From Natronohydrobacter sp. (GTDB taxonomy: Bacteria; Pseudomonadota; Alphaproteobacteria; Rhodobacterales; Rhodobacteraceae): a DNA stretch of 11,417 nt. The stretch's first letter is position 1, and the number at the start of each line of letters is the position of its first letter. Both the position numbers and the translations under genes were made by a program. The stretch is taken from the NCBI GenBank assembly GCA_007123015.1, contig SKSL01000276.1:1-11417 (forward strand), read 5' to 3'. The notes below the pieces were generated by a model. That model worked only from the letters and a program-made list of their open reading frames with translations. It was not told where the DNA came from and made no database searches. This document shows positions 1 to 6,388 of this stretch, piece after piece.

Positions 1-45
1 CTCCGGGTCAATCCGCCCCGACGCTGCACGCAAGAAAAGGTCCAT
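1..45 (-). CDS. Possible 5' end of a gene leaving the left edge
   Basis: A minus-strand ATG at 45-43 is preceded by GAGG at 57-54 with six bases of spacing, a reasonable ribosome binding site. It opens fifteen codons (MDLFLRAASGRIDPE) that stay open to the window edge. The fragment is too short to assign to a family, and the frame could equally be chance. If real, the gene would be transcribed away from the catabolic cluster. Confidence 0.2.
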   Translation of the reverse strand, partial: MDLFLRAASGRIDPE

Positions 46-435
46 CAGCCGCCTCAAATTGCCACCGGAAAACTATACCAGAGCAGGTATCAGGCGGGAA
101 TCCCCATTATGCAGAGGTCTTTTTGATATGTAGCGCCATGATTGTTCTGGCCTGCGTGTGTGAACAGCGACTTTTTGCTGGTGCTGCACAAGCATGGTGG
201 CGATACGCTGCTCGCCAAGGTTGGTCATGATAACGATACCTATGCCTGAGCTGAAAGCCGCCGGATCGATACCCCACCGCGCACCGGCGCCGCGCAGATC
301 GAGGAAATCCGCGAGTGGGTGCAACAGGTGTTCATTCAGTGCTATGCTGAAGAAACGGTCCGTCTTCTGCCTGAGAATGTAACGTGGTGGTCATCGGGGC
401 TTGGACTTCTGGCAGCGTCAAAACCCAGCTCCCTT

Positions 436-446
436 GGACAGTGTCC
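436..446. repeat. Short perfect inverted repeat GGACA-G-TGTCC
   Basis: Two perfect 5-base arms are separated by one base. The repeat lies 10 bases beyond the stop codon of the amidohydrolase gene on the minus strand. The loop is too short and no T-run follows, so it is not a classical intrinsic terminator. It could be a protein-binding dyad or chance. Confidence 0.3.
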
Positions 447-456
447 CACCTGTCGC

Positions 457-1455
457 TCAGACAAGGCCCAGGTCGTCAAGCAGGCTCTGTGCCGTGCCGT
501 GGCTGATCAAGGCCAGGTCTTCGGATGACAGCCGGGATTTGGCGAGCGTCGTCTCATGCGGGAGATCGCGGAATATCGGCCAGTCGGTGCCCAGCATGAT
601 CCGGTCTGCGCCATAGAGCGCGACCGCGCACTCGAGCGCGCGGGGCCCCATCGAAGCGGTGTCGAACCACAATCGGCGCAACCGGTCAGTCGGAAAGGGT
701 TTCTCTGGTGTGCGGTGGCGCGCGATGCTCTCCATCCGTTCGAAGATGAAGGGGATCGTTCCGCCGAGATTGATAATCTGGAAACGGATATGCGCAAAGC
801 GATCGAGCAGGTCCGAGAGCAGAAGCGTCAGCACAACCTGCGAAGTCTGTGCCTGCAGGGCGACAGCAGATGTTCGATACTGTGGAAATTCCTTTGCTAC
901 CGGCTCAGGCATATGGCCTGCCATCGGACCGGGATGCAGCATCAGCAGCGCGCCGGTCGCATTGGCAGCTTCCAGCACTGGCAAGAGCGTCTGGGCGTCT
1001 CGGATCGTATTGAAATAATCCGACGGCAGGATCGCCCCGGCCAGTCCCAACTCCTGCCGGATGCGCAGCAACTCGCGCGCGGCAAGTTCTGGCTCGGCCA
1101 GGGGCAGGCCTGCCAGACCCATCAGCCTGCCATTCGTATGCGCCTGCAGATCGGACATCAAGTTGTTGAAACCCGCAATCGCAGCGCCAATCTCGGCGAC
1201 TGGCAGCGCATCGAGACACAGCGCGCCAGGGAAGGTGAGCATCCGCCGGTCGATGCCAGCCCTATCCATCTGCCCCAGAACTGTTTCCGGCTTCCAGTGA
1301 GCCTCTTCAAAAGGGAAGGCGCCATTCATGGCCAGCATCTGCACCCCGCCATTGTCGTGGCGCAAGCAGGGCCGGGCGTCCCGCGCGCGCAACTCTTCGA
1401 CCAGCCCGCCGCCGTAGAAATGGGCGTGCATGTCGATCATCGGCAGTCTTTGCAT
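457..1455 (-). CDS. Amidohydrolase-2 (ACMSD-like) metal-dependent hydrolase/decarboxylase
   Basis: This 332-residue cytoplasmic TIM-barrel protein belongs to the amidohydrolase-2 family, which includes aminocarboxymuconate-semialdehyde decarboxylase (ACMSD) and related hydrolases that act on ring-cleavage products. The metal-binding landmarks are visible: H10-A-H12 at the end of strand 1, H174 in LMLHPGP, and D291 in GTDWP, and the length is normal for the family. The usual catalytic histidine before the Gly-Gly motif (SHGGG or AHLGG in relatives) is N229 here, in INLGGTIPF, so the chemistry may differ from decarboxylation. The start at 1455 places H10 and H12 where the family expects them; an ATG five codons later is possible, and the upstream site (GGTGG) is weak. 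The gene is divergent from the Rieske oxygenase with an 89-base spacer, suggesting co-regulation. A likely job is decarboxylation or hydrolysis of a ring-opened intermediate; the substrate is unknown. Confidence 0.88.
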   Translation of the reverse strand: MQRLPMIDMHAHFYGGGLVEELRARDARPCLRHDNGGVQMLAMNGAFPFEEAHWKPETVLGQMDRAGIDRRMLTFPGALCLDALPVAEIGAAIAGFNNLMSDLQAHTNGRLMGLAGLPLAEPELAARELLRIRQELGLAGAILPSDYFNTIRDAQTLLPVLEAANATGALLMLHPGPMAGHMPEPVAKEFPQYRTSAVALQAQTSQVVLTLLLSDLLDRFAHIRFQIINLGGTIPFIFERMESIARHRTPEKPFPTDRLRRLWFDTASMGPRALECAVALYGADRIMLGTDWPIFRDLPHETTLAKSRLSSEDLALISHGTAQSLLDDLGLV

Positions 1456-1484
1456 TTTCAGCCACCAGATAAATAGAAACTACT

Positions 1485-1497
1485 TTAGTCAAACTTA
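1485..1497. promoter_or_regulatory. Candidate LysR-type operator (T-N11-A box)
   Basis: The 13-mer TTAGTCAAACTTA lies in the spacer between the divergent amidohydrolase and Rieske genes. It fits the T-N11-A LysR pattern and matches the 13-mer at 3490-3502 at 9 of 13 positions. A CTAAT pentamer, the core known for GcvA binding, lies nearby at 1506-1510, within GCTAAT at 1505-1510. A TTGACT on the minus strand (1492-1487) overlaps the box and could be a -35 for the amidohydrolase, but I see no convincing -10 for it. Confidence 0.45.
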
Positions 1498-1532
1498 AGC
1501 ATGGGCTAATGTATCGTGCAAGCGCATCACGC

Positions 1533-1539
1533 AAGGAGG
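1533..1539 (+). promoter_or_regulatory. Ribosome binding site that sets the Rieske start
   Basis: AAGGAGG lies five bases before the ATG at 1545. It rules out the longer frame opening at 1509, because this site lies inside that extension and the protein family normally begins at the second methionine (MNSEGYIRN). Confidence 0.85.
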
Positions 1540-1544
1540 GTCTG

Positions 1545-2579
1545 ATGAACAGCGAGGGCTATATCCGAAATACATGGTATGTCTGCGCCCGGTCGCAGGA
1601 TATCAGCCAGGCCCTGACACCTTGCGTCATTCTGGAAGAGAAGATTGTCCTTTTTCGCCGCAGCGATGGGACTGTTGCCGCCCTGGAGGATGCCTGCCCA
1701 CACCGCAAACTACCGCTGTCCAAGGGCTCGTTGCAGGGCGACACGGTTGTCTGCGGCTATCATGGACTGACTTTCGACGGCGGGGGGCGCTGCGTTGCCG
1801 CACCGACTCAGGAAGGCGCTATACCTCGAAGGGCTCAAGTCAGAAGCTATCCGATTGAGGAGCGCTACGGCTTTGCCTGGATCTGGATGGGTGCGCCGGA
1901 ATTGGCCGCGGCCACGCCGCTGATCGACATTCCCGAATATGACAATCCGGCGTGGGGGCGCACCGAGTGCGGCGCGCTGGATATTGCCTGCCATTATCTC
2001 TGGATCACGGACAACCTGCTCGATCCGTCACATGTGGCATGGGTGCATCTGGGTTCTTTTGCCGGGGCTGGAACCGACAATGTCGCGCTCGAAATCACGG
2101 AAGAAGAGGAGCGGGTTATTGTCTGGCGCTGGATACGGGATCGACCGGCGCCGCCTTACTACGCACCTTTCCTTGCCTTTGACGGACCCTGTGACCGCAA
2201 GCAGCATTACGAATGCCGGTTGCCATCCATTGCGATCAACAAATCCATCTATACGCCTGCCGGAACTGGTGGATCGGATGAGGGGCTGCCCGCTACGGCT
2301 TTCGTGAACTATTCCTACAATTTCATGACACCCGTCGATGCTGATCATTCGCTGTATTTCTGGTTCCAGCATCGCAACCAGCGCCCAGATGATGCCGAGA
2401 TGTCCGCCTCGATGTTCGCCGGGGCGACGATGGCCTTCAACGAGGACAAGGATGTCCTTGAAGACGTCCATGCCGGAATGAAATACGCGCGCAGCCCCTA
2501 TATCAATCTCGGGATCGACGCGGCAGCGATGCGCTTTCGCAAGAAGGTCGAGTGCCAGATCGCGGCTGAGCTGGGTTAA
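1545..2579 (+). CDS. Rieske [2Fe-2S] oxygenase, VanA/dicamba-monooxygenase type
   Basis: This is the 344-residue oxygenase component of a Rieske non-heme iron enzyme, of the single-subunit-type class that includes vanillate O-demethylase (VanA) and dicamba monooxygenase. The family hydroxylates or demethylates aromatic and related carboxylates with O2 and electrons from a reductase. The Rieske cluster ligands are C51-P-H53 and C70-G-Y-H73. The mononuclear iron site is read from NLLDPSHVAWVH, with H163 and H168 as ligands and D160 as the bridging aspartate. The third ligand is probably D301 in the FNEDKD segment, as in dicamba monooxygenase. Length and domain order are normal. No ferredoxin or flavin reductase gene is present in the window, so electrons must come from a partner encoded elsewhere. 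The stop abuts that of the convergent LysR gene with no gap. Because the neighbours suggest a nitrogen-containing ring, hydroxylation of an N-heterocyclic carboxylate is my preferred role over vanillate demethylation. Confidence 0.92.
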   Translation: MNSEGYIRNTWYVCARSQDISQALTPCVILEEKIVLFRRSDGTVAALEDACPHRKLPLSKGSLQGDTVVCGYHGLTFDGGGRCVAAPTQEGAIPRRAQVRSYPIEERYGFAWIWMGAPELAAATPLIDIPEYDNPAWGRTECGALDIACHYLWITDNLLDPSHVAWVHLGSFAGAGTDNVALEITEEEERVIVWRWIRDRPAPPYYAPFLAFDGPCDRKQHYECRLPSIAINKSIYTPAGTGGSDEGLPATAFVNYSYNFMTPVDADHSLYFWFQHRNQRPDDAEMSASMFAGATMAFNEDKDVLEDVHAGMKYARSPYINLGIDAAAMRFRKKVECQIAAELG

Positions 2580-3488
2580 TCAGCACGCGCCCTGCGCCTC
2601 GGACAGCAGCCAGTCGCGAAAGTCGCGCACACGCGGGACCGACAGCGCCTCGGGTGGGCAGACAATCCAATAGGCGAATTGCGACGCGGCCTCGCCCGGC
2701 AATGGCCGCACGAGCGTGCCGCGCGCCAGCGCATCGGCCACCAGCGGCGAGCGACCCAGTGCGACGCCAAGCCCGCGCTCGGCTGCCTGCACGACCATGT
2801 TCGACTGCCCGAAGCGCCGCACCCGCGCTGGCTTGGGCAGGCTCTGTCCGGTCTCGCGCGCCCAGAACTCCCATGTCGGAGGATTGCCGCCGAGATCGAT
2901 GACATCATCCACAAGCAACGTGTGCCGTGCCAGATCCTCGACTGATCGCAGCGTCGGTCCCTGTGTCAGCAGATCCGGCGCGCAGACCGGAAAGAGGGTT
3001 TCCGACAGAAGCTTCTCGACATGCAGCCCTGCGTACCCGCCCAGACCATAACGGATTGCAAGGTCGGTCTCGTCATCGGTGAAGTTTGCAAGCGTTGCAG
3101 TGCTGGTAATCGAGACAGGGATTTCGGGGTGAAGCTGATCGAACCCGATCAGCCTGGGGATCAGCCAGACATGCGCAAACCCGGGCAGGCACGAGATATT
3201 TAGCGACAGAGGCGCGCCCTTGGCCGCGCGAAGCTCTGTGCAGACAGTCGTCACCAGTCCGAACCCCTGTTTGACTGCCGCCGCCAGCCGCGCCCCTTCG
3301 GCCGTTGTGGAAACGCGCCCACCGCCGCGTACCAGCAACCGTTGGCCAAGCCATTCCTCCAGTGATTTCACATGCTGACTGACAGCGCTTTGCGTGACGC
3401 CTAGTTCTTCGGCTGCGCGTCCGAAGCCGCGCAGACGCGCGACGGCCTCAAACGCACGCAGTGCCGTATAGGGAAGCAGGTTCGCCAT
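2580..3488 (-). CDS. LysR-family transcriptional regulator, GcvA-type
   Basis: This 302-residue LysR-type regulator has an N-terminal winged helix (helix-turn-helix about residues 22-41, GFGRAAEELGVTQSAVSQHV) followed by a linker helix and a C-terminal periplasmic-binding-protein-like effector domain from about residue 95. The opening (LPYTALRAFEAVARL) and the segment around GLHVEKLLSETLFPVCAPD are typical of the GcvA branch. It sits between the Rieske and NicX-like genes, convergent with the first and divergent from the second. A perfect dyad begins two bases upstream of its start codon, which predicts negative autoregulation together with control of the NicX-like gene. The inducer is presumably the pathway substrate or an intermediate. 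Confidence 0.92.
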   Translation of the reverse strand: MANLLPYTALRAFEAVARLRGFGRAAEELGVTQSAVSQHVKSLEEWLGQRLLVRGGGRVSTTAEGARLAAAVKQGFGLVTTVCTELRAAKGAPLSLNISCLPGFAHVWLIPRLIGFDQLHPEIPVSITSTATLANFTDDETDLAIRYGLGGYAGLHVEKLLSETLFPVCAPDLLTQGPTLRSVEDLARHTLLVDDVIDLGGNPPTWEFWARETGQSLPKPARVRRFGQSNMVVQAAERGLGVALGRSPLVADALARGTLVRPLPGEAASQFAYWIVCPPEALSVPRVRDFRDWLLSEAQGAC

Positions 3489-3489
3489 A

Positions 3490-3502
3490 TTAGCAAAGCT
3501 AA
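3490..3502. promoter_or_regulatory. Perfect dyad TTAGC-AAA-GCTAA, probable LysR operator
   Basis: Five-base perfect arms flank AAA, giving a textbook T-N11-A LysR box. It includes ATTAG at 3489-3493, the complement of the GcvA core CTAAT. A further GCTA half-site follows at 3506-3509. The dyad starts immediately before the LysR start at 3488, so bound protein would block the regulator's own expression. Its centre lies about 73 bases before a possible start of transcription for the NicX-like gene, near the usual activator position of this family. Confidence 0.6.
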
Positions 3503-3533
3503 CATGCTACATTATGGCTGCGCAATGGCACCG

Positions 3534-3562
3534 TTGAGCCGCGGTCGATAGACTTCGATTAT
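3534..3562 (+). promoter_or_regulatory. Possible sigma-70 promoter for the NicX-like gene
   Basis: TTGAGC at 3534-3539 and GATTAT at 3557-3562 are separated by 17 bases, each matching four of six consensus positions. Transcription would begin near 3569, right at the GAGAGG ribosome binding site (3569-3574), giving a very short leader. The match is modest and could be chance in a 92-base spacer. Confidence 0.3.
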
Positions 3563-3580
3563 TGTTTCGAGAGGTGCCGC

Positions 3581-4723
3581 ATGGCCAGCATTTCTGCTTT
3601 CCCCGAAATTCCCTCCGATCTGCGTGCGGGAATCCTGAACATGCTGCGCGGCTGCGCCTCTCTGAAGTCGGGGCAGACCTTGCTGATCCTGACCGAGCCG
3701 CCCGGTACTATCCATTACGATCCGGGCCTTGCCCAGGCCATAGGCGCGGTGGGCGAGTCCATCGGGCTGCGCGTGCAAGAGCATGTGCTGCCCCATTGCC
3801 CCAAAGCCTCGCCGCCCTCTGATGCCGACATGCTGGCCATCGCTGCTGCCGATTGCGCCCTGTTTCTGACCCGTCGCGGCGACCAGTTGCGCTTTCACCC
3901 GGTCCTTGCGCAAACTGCCCCTGTGATGTGCTATGCGCTTGACCGCGCGATGTTGGCTTCGCATTTCGGGCGCGCCGATCATGCTGCGTTCCTCGAGCTG
4001 CTGAGCTGTCTGAATGATGCTCTTGCACAGGCGCATCAGATCCGCGTCAGGTGTCCGCTGGGGACTGATTTCGAAGGCCCCGGCGGGCGCTTTCCCGAAA
4101 CGGGGGGCGAGGTGAGCGTCCGGCGCTTTCCGCTCTCGGTGTTCTCGCCGGTTCCGGCATCGGGCTATCGTGGCACGATCGCGGTTGCGGGGTTTCTGAC
4201 CGGCACCGGCAAGAGCCGCTATGCGCCCTATGACGTGGCGCTCGCCGATACCCTTCAGGTCTGTTTTGACGGCACGCAGATCACCGGATTTGCCGGACCT
4301 GATGCCCAAGCGGCGCGCGCGCATTACGATCATGTCGGCGCGCTTCTGGGGACCGAGCCGCGTTTCGTGCATTCATGGCATGCGGGCATACATCCGGGCT
4401 GCGCCTATCACATGCAGGCCGGGGTCAATGTCGAGCGCTGGGGCAGTGGTGCGTTCGGAAATCCGCGCGTTCTGCACTTCCATACATGCGGCGCGGTCGC
4501 ACCCGGTGAGATTTCGCTCAATGTGATCGATCCGACAATCAGGCTCGACGGTGTTGCGGTCTGGGAAGACGGCTGCCTTTACCCCGAACGTGTCGCAGGC
4601 GGGGCAGAGCTGCTCGCGCGCTATCCCGGTCTGGCCGAGCTTTTCGCGGATCCTGAAACCGAGATCGGCCTCGCGCCCTCGGGCCGCCTGAGCCTCGGGC
4701 CTAGTGCGCCAGCAACTGACTGA
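3581..4723 (+). CDS. NicX / M29-aminopeptidase-like metalloprotein, putative ring-opening dioxygenase
   Basis: This 380-residue protein resembles the family that contains 2,5-dihydroxypyridine 5,6-dioxygenase (NicX) and M29 leucyl aminopeptidases. The fold clues are the N-terminal segment RGCASLKSGQTLLILTEP (about residues 23-40), a central Gly-rich region, and a C-terminal DPTIRLDG...WEDG...RYPGLAELF segment. Histidines cluster at 264, 267, 271, 277, 299 and 301; H299 in VLHFHTCG matches the position of a metal-binding histidine in relatives. The later H-x-D metal pair of NicX and M29 enzymes is not apparent: the corresponding stretch reads GEIS (309-312). A divergent metal site or reaction is therefore likely. 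GAGAGG at 3569-3574 supports the start. The 3' end overlaps the convergent ATPase gene by 23 bases. Given its Rieske and amidohydrolase neighbours, oxygenative opening of a hydroxylated N-heterocycle is the best guess; a peptidase is less likely. Confidence 0.72.
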   Translation: MASISAFPEIPSDLRAGILNMLRGCASLKSGQTLLILTEPPGTIHYDPGLAQAIGAVGESIGLRVQEHVLPHCPKASPPSDADMLAIAAADCALFLTRRGDQLRFHPVLAQTAPVMCYALDRAMLASHFGRADHAAFLELLSCLNDALAQAHQIRVRCPLGTDFEGPGGRFPETGGEVSVRRFPLSVFSPVPASGYRGTIAVAGFLTGTGKSRYAPYDVALADTLQVCFDGTQITGFAGPDAQAARAHYDHVGALLGTEPRFVHSWHAGIHPGCAYHMQAGVNVERWGSGAFGNPRVLHFHTCGAVAPGEISLNVIDPTIRLDGVAVWEDGCLYPERVAGGAELLARYPGLAELFADPETEIGLAPSGRLSLGPSAPATD

Positions 4724-5453
4724 GGAATTGTGCGGCACGGTCCGTTTTCGGCGCTGTGAAGAATTCTTCGGGCGTGGCAACCTCGACGATCTCGCCTTCA
4801 TCCATGAACACCACGCGGTCAGCCACCCGACGCGCAAAGCCCATTTCATGGGTGACAACGATCATTGTCATGCCGTCCCGCGCCAGCGCTTCCATCACGT
4901 CAAGCACACCCGCGATCATCTCGGGGTCCAGCGCCGAGGTTGGCTCGTCAAAAAGCATGATTTTCGGCTGCATGCAAAGCGCCCGCGCAATCGCAACGCG
5001 TTGTTGCTGTCCCCCCGAAAGCTGCGGCGGGTATTTCCCCGCCTGTTCAGCAATCCGCACCTTTTCCAGATAGCCCATGGCCAGCTCGCGCGCCTTGGTC
5101 CGCGACATGCCAAGGTTGCGCACCGGGCCGAGCACAAGATTGTCCAGCACCGTCATGTGCGGGAACAGGTTGAAGCTCTGGAACACCATGCCGACGTCGC
5201 GCCGGATCTGCTCGATCCCCTTCATGCCCGGCCGCACTTCCTTGCCATCGACCAACAGCGTGCCTTGCTGGTGTTCCTCGAGCTGATTGATACAGCGGAT
5301 CAGCGTCGATTTGCCCGAGCCCGAAGGCCCGCAGATCACGACCTTTTCGCCCCGCGCCACATTCATGTTGATGTCATAGAGCGCCGAGAATTCACCGTAC
5401 CATTTGCACAGGCCAGAGATTTCGACCAAGGGTCGCTCGCTTGTTTCGGTCAT
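4701..5453 (-). CDS. ABC transporter ATP-binding protein, polar amino acid (PAAT) type
   Basis: This 250-residue cytoplasmic ATPase energises the importer encoded just upstream. All nucleotide-binding motifs are intact: Walker A GPSGSGKST (42-50), Q-loop Q92 in VFQSFNLFPH, signature LSGGQ (145-149), Walker B IMLFDE (165-170), D-loop SALD (173-176) and switch H202. It closely resembles GlnQ/HisP-class proteins. I set the start at 5453 (MTETSERP) because GAGGA precedes it and it lies eight bases after the permease stop; a longer frame to 5561 would run into the permease gene. It is the last gene of the transporter operon, and its 3' end overlaps the convergent NicX-like gene. Confidence 0.95.
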   Translation of the reverse strand: MTETSERPLVEISGLCKWYGEFSALYDINMNVARGEKVVICGPSGSGKSTLIRCINQLEEHQQGTLLVDGKEVRPGMKGIEQIRRDVGMVFQSFNLFPHMTVLDNLVLGPVRNLGMSRTKARELAMGYLEKVRIAEQAGKYPPQLSGGQQQRVAIARALCMQPKIMLFDEPTSALDPEMIAGVLDVMEALARDGMTMIVVTHEMGFARRVADRVVFMDEGEIVEVATPEEFFTAPKTDRAAQFLSQLLAH

Positions 5454-5461
5454 GATTGTCC

Positions 5462-6370
5462 TCAGCGGTTGGTACTTCGTCCGGCGCGGACCTCGAGCCG
5501 CGCAAAGACGAATGCAAAGAAGTAGCACAATGCGAAATACATCGCGCCGACCAGTATCCATGTTTCAAAAACCTTGGTTGTACTGGCAGCAACCTCGGTG
5601 GCCAAAAAGGTCAGCTCCTGCACGGAAATCAGCGAGATGATCGCGCTGTCCTTGATCAAGGTGATGAACTGGCCTGCGAGTGGCGGCAGGATCTTGCGGA
5701 TGGCCTGCGGAAAGATGATGTCGCGCAGCAGGTTGAAACGCGACAGGCCAATGGCCCGCCCGGCTTCCCATTGACCTTTTTTAACCGACTGAATGCCTGC
5801 GCGCACGATTTCGGTGATATAGGCCGCTTCGAACAGCGCGAGGCAGATGAGCCCCGACAGGAAATTGCTGAACAGGCGTGGGTCGCCAAAGGCGAATCGG
5901 AAAAAGGCGTTATCGACCCATGGGCTGGAGGTGTTGATGTTGTTCAGCCCCAGCGCCGGAAAGACCTGACTGGCAATGAAGAAATAAAAGATGAAGATGA
6001 AGATCAGCGGTGGAATATTGCGGATAAGCTCGACATAGGTGCGGCTGATGATCCGCAGCGCAAGCGAATTGCAGGTGCGCCAATAGCCCATGATCAGGCC
6101 GATGATCGCCGCAAGGATCGTGCCCCAGAACGCCAGCCGGATCGTAGTGAACAGCCCCTGCAACAGCAGGTTGGCGACCCATTGTCCGGTTTCGGCATCG
6201 ACACGGACAACGAAGCGCAGGACGCGGTGCCACTCCCAATTATAGACCAGCACCGCATTGACCCGCCACACCACATAGCCAAGCGCAGCCGCGACCAGTG
6301 CAAACAGCAACCAATCAACAACCGTCAGGCGACGGCGCGGCGGGGCAGGGGGTGGAGCGCGGCGGGTCAT
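5462..6370 (-). CDS. ABC transporter permease, HisM/GlnP family
   Basis: This 302-residue inner-membrane subunit belongs to the amino-acid-type importer. It has a basic, proline-rich cytoplasmic N-terminus and a first helix near residues 20-38. The conserved permease core runs from about residue 68, with hydrophobic segments around 70-95, 115-140, 168-190 and 267-292. The EAA loop that docks on the ATPase is clear at about 202-221 (EAGRAIGLSRFNLLRDIIFP). A loop of about 40 residues between helices 1 and 2, carrying several charged and aromatic residues, is common in the longer members that pair with a second permease. The gene starts 18 bases after the binding-protein stop. With the permease at 7254-8090 it would form the heterodimeric pore. 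Confidence 0.94.
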   Translation of the reverse strand: MTRRAPPPAPPRRRLTVVDWLLFALVAAALGYVVWRVNAVLVYNWEWHRVLRFVVRVDAETGQWVANLLLQGLFTTIRLAFWGTILAAIIGLIMGYWRTCNSLALRIISRTYVELIRNIPPLIFIFIFYFFIASQVFPALGLNNINTSSPWVDNAFFRFAFGDPRLFSNFLSGLICLALFEAAYITEIVRAGIQSVKKGQWEAGRAIGLSRFNLLRDIIFPQAIRKILPPLAGQFITLIKDSAIISLISVQELTFLATEVAASTTKVFETWILVGAMYFALCYFFAFVFARLEVRAGRSTNR

Positions 6371-6388
6371 GTTTACAGCGAACCGTTC

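Larger units (their letters stand above)
1..456. other. Gene-poor left flank, no convincing gene
   Basis: I see no gene here that I can defend. The minus strand is open from about 390 down to 1 except for one TAG at 73-75, and one plus frame is open from about 142 to 528 except for one TGA near 250. With both strands open to a similar degree, neither is decisive. Neither translation recalls a family I know. The stretch looks less G/C-biased than the catabolic genes to its right, so it could hold a decayed gene or mobile-element remnant, but I see no transposase motif, terminal repeats or target duplication. It also forms the region downstream of the amidohydrolase gene that ends at 457. Confidence 0.5.

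Noticed and set aside
556..1476. 306-codon plus-strand open frame
   Set aside because: Antisense to the amidohydrolase, whose metal ligands are intact; the translation has no domain features.
1509..1544. Earlier ATG for the Rieske oxygenase
   Set aside because: The strong AAGGAGG site lies inside this extension and points to the ATG at 1545.
1545..2579. Assignment of the Rieske gene as vanA or as stachydrine demethylase
   Set aside because: There is no VanB partner or lignin-type context for vanA, and stachydrine demethylases are a different, longer Rieske class; the substrate cannot be read from the sequence.
3512..4372. 286-codon minus-strand open frame
   Set aside because: Antisense to the NicX-like gene; Arg/Gln/His-rich shadow with no recognisable domain.
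3581..4723. Plain leucyl aminopeptidase (M29) annotation
   Set aside because: The M29 metal ligands are not all visible and the gene neighbourhood is catabolic for ring compounds.
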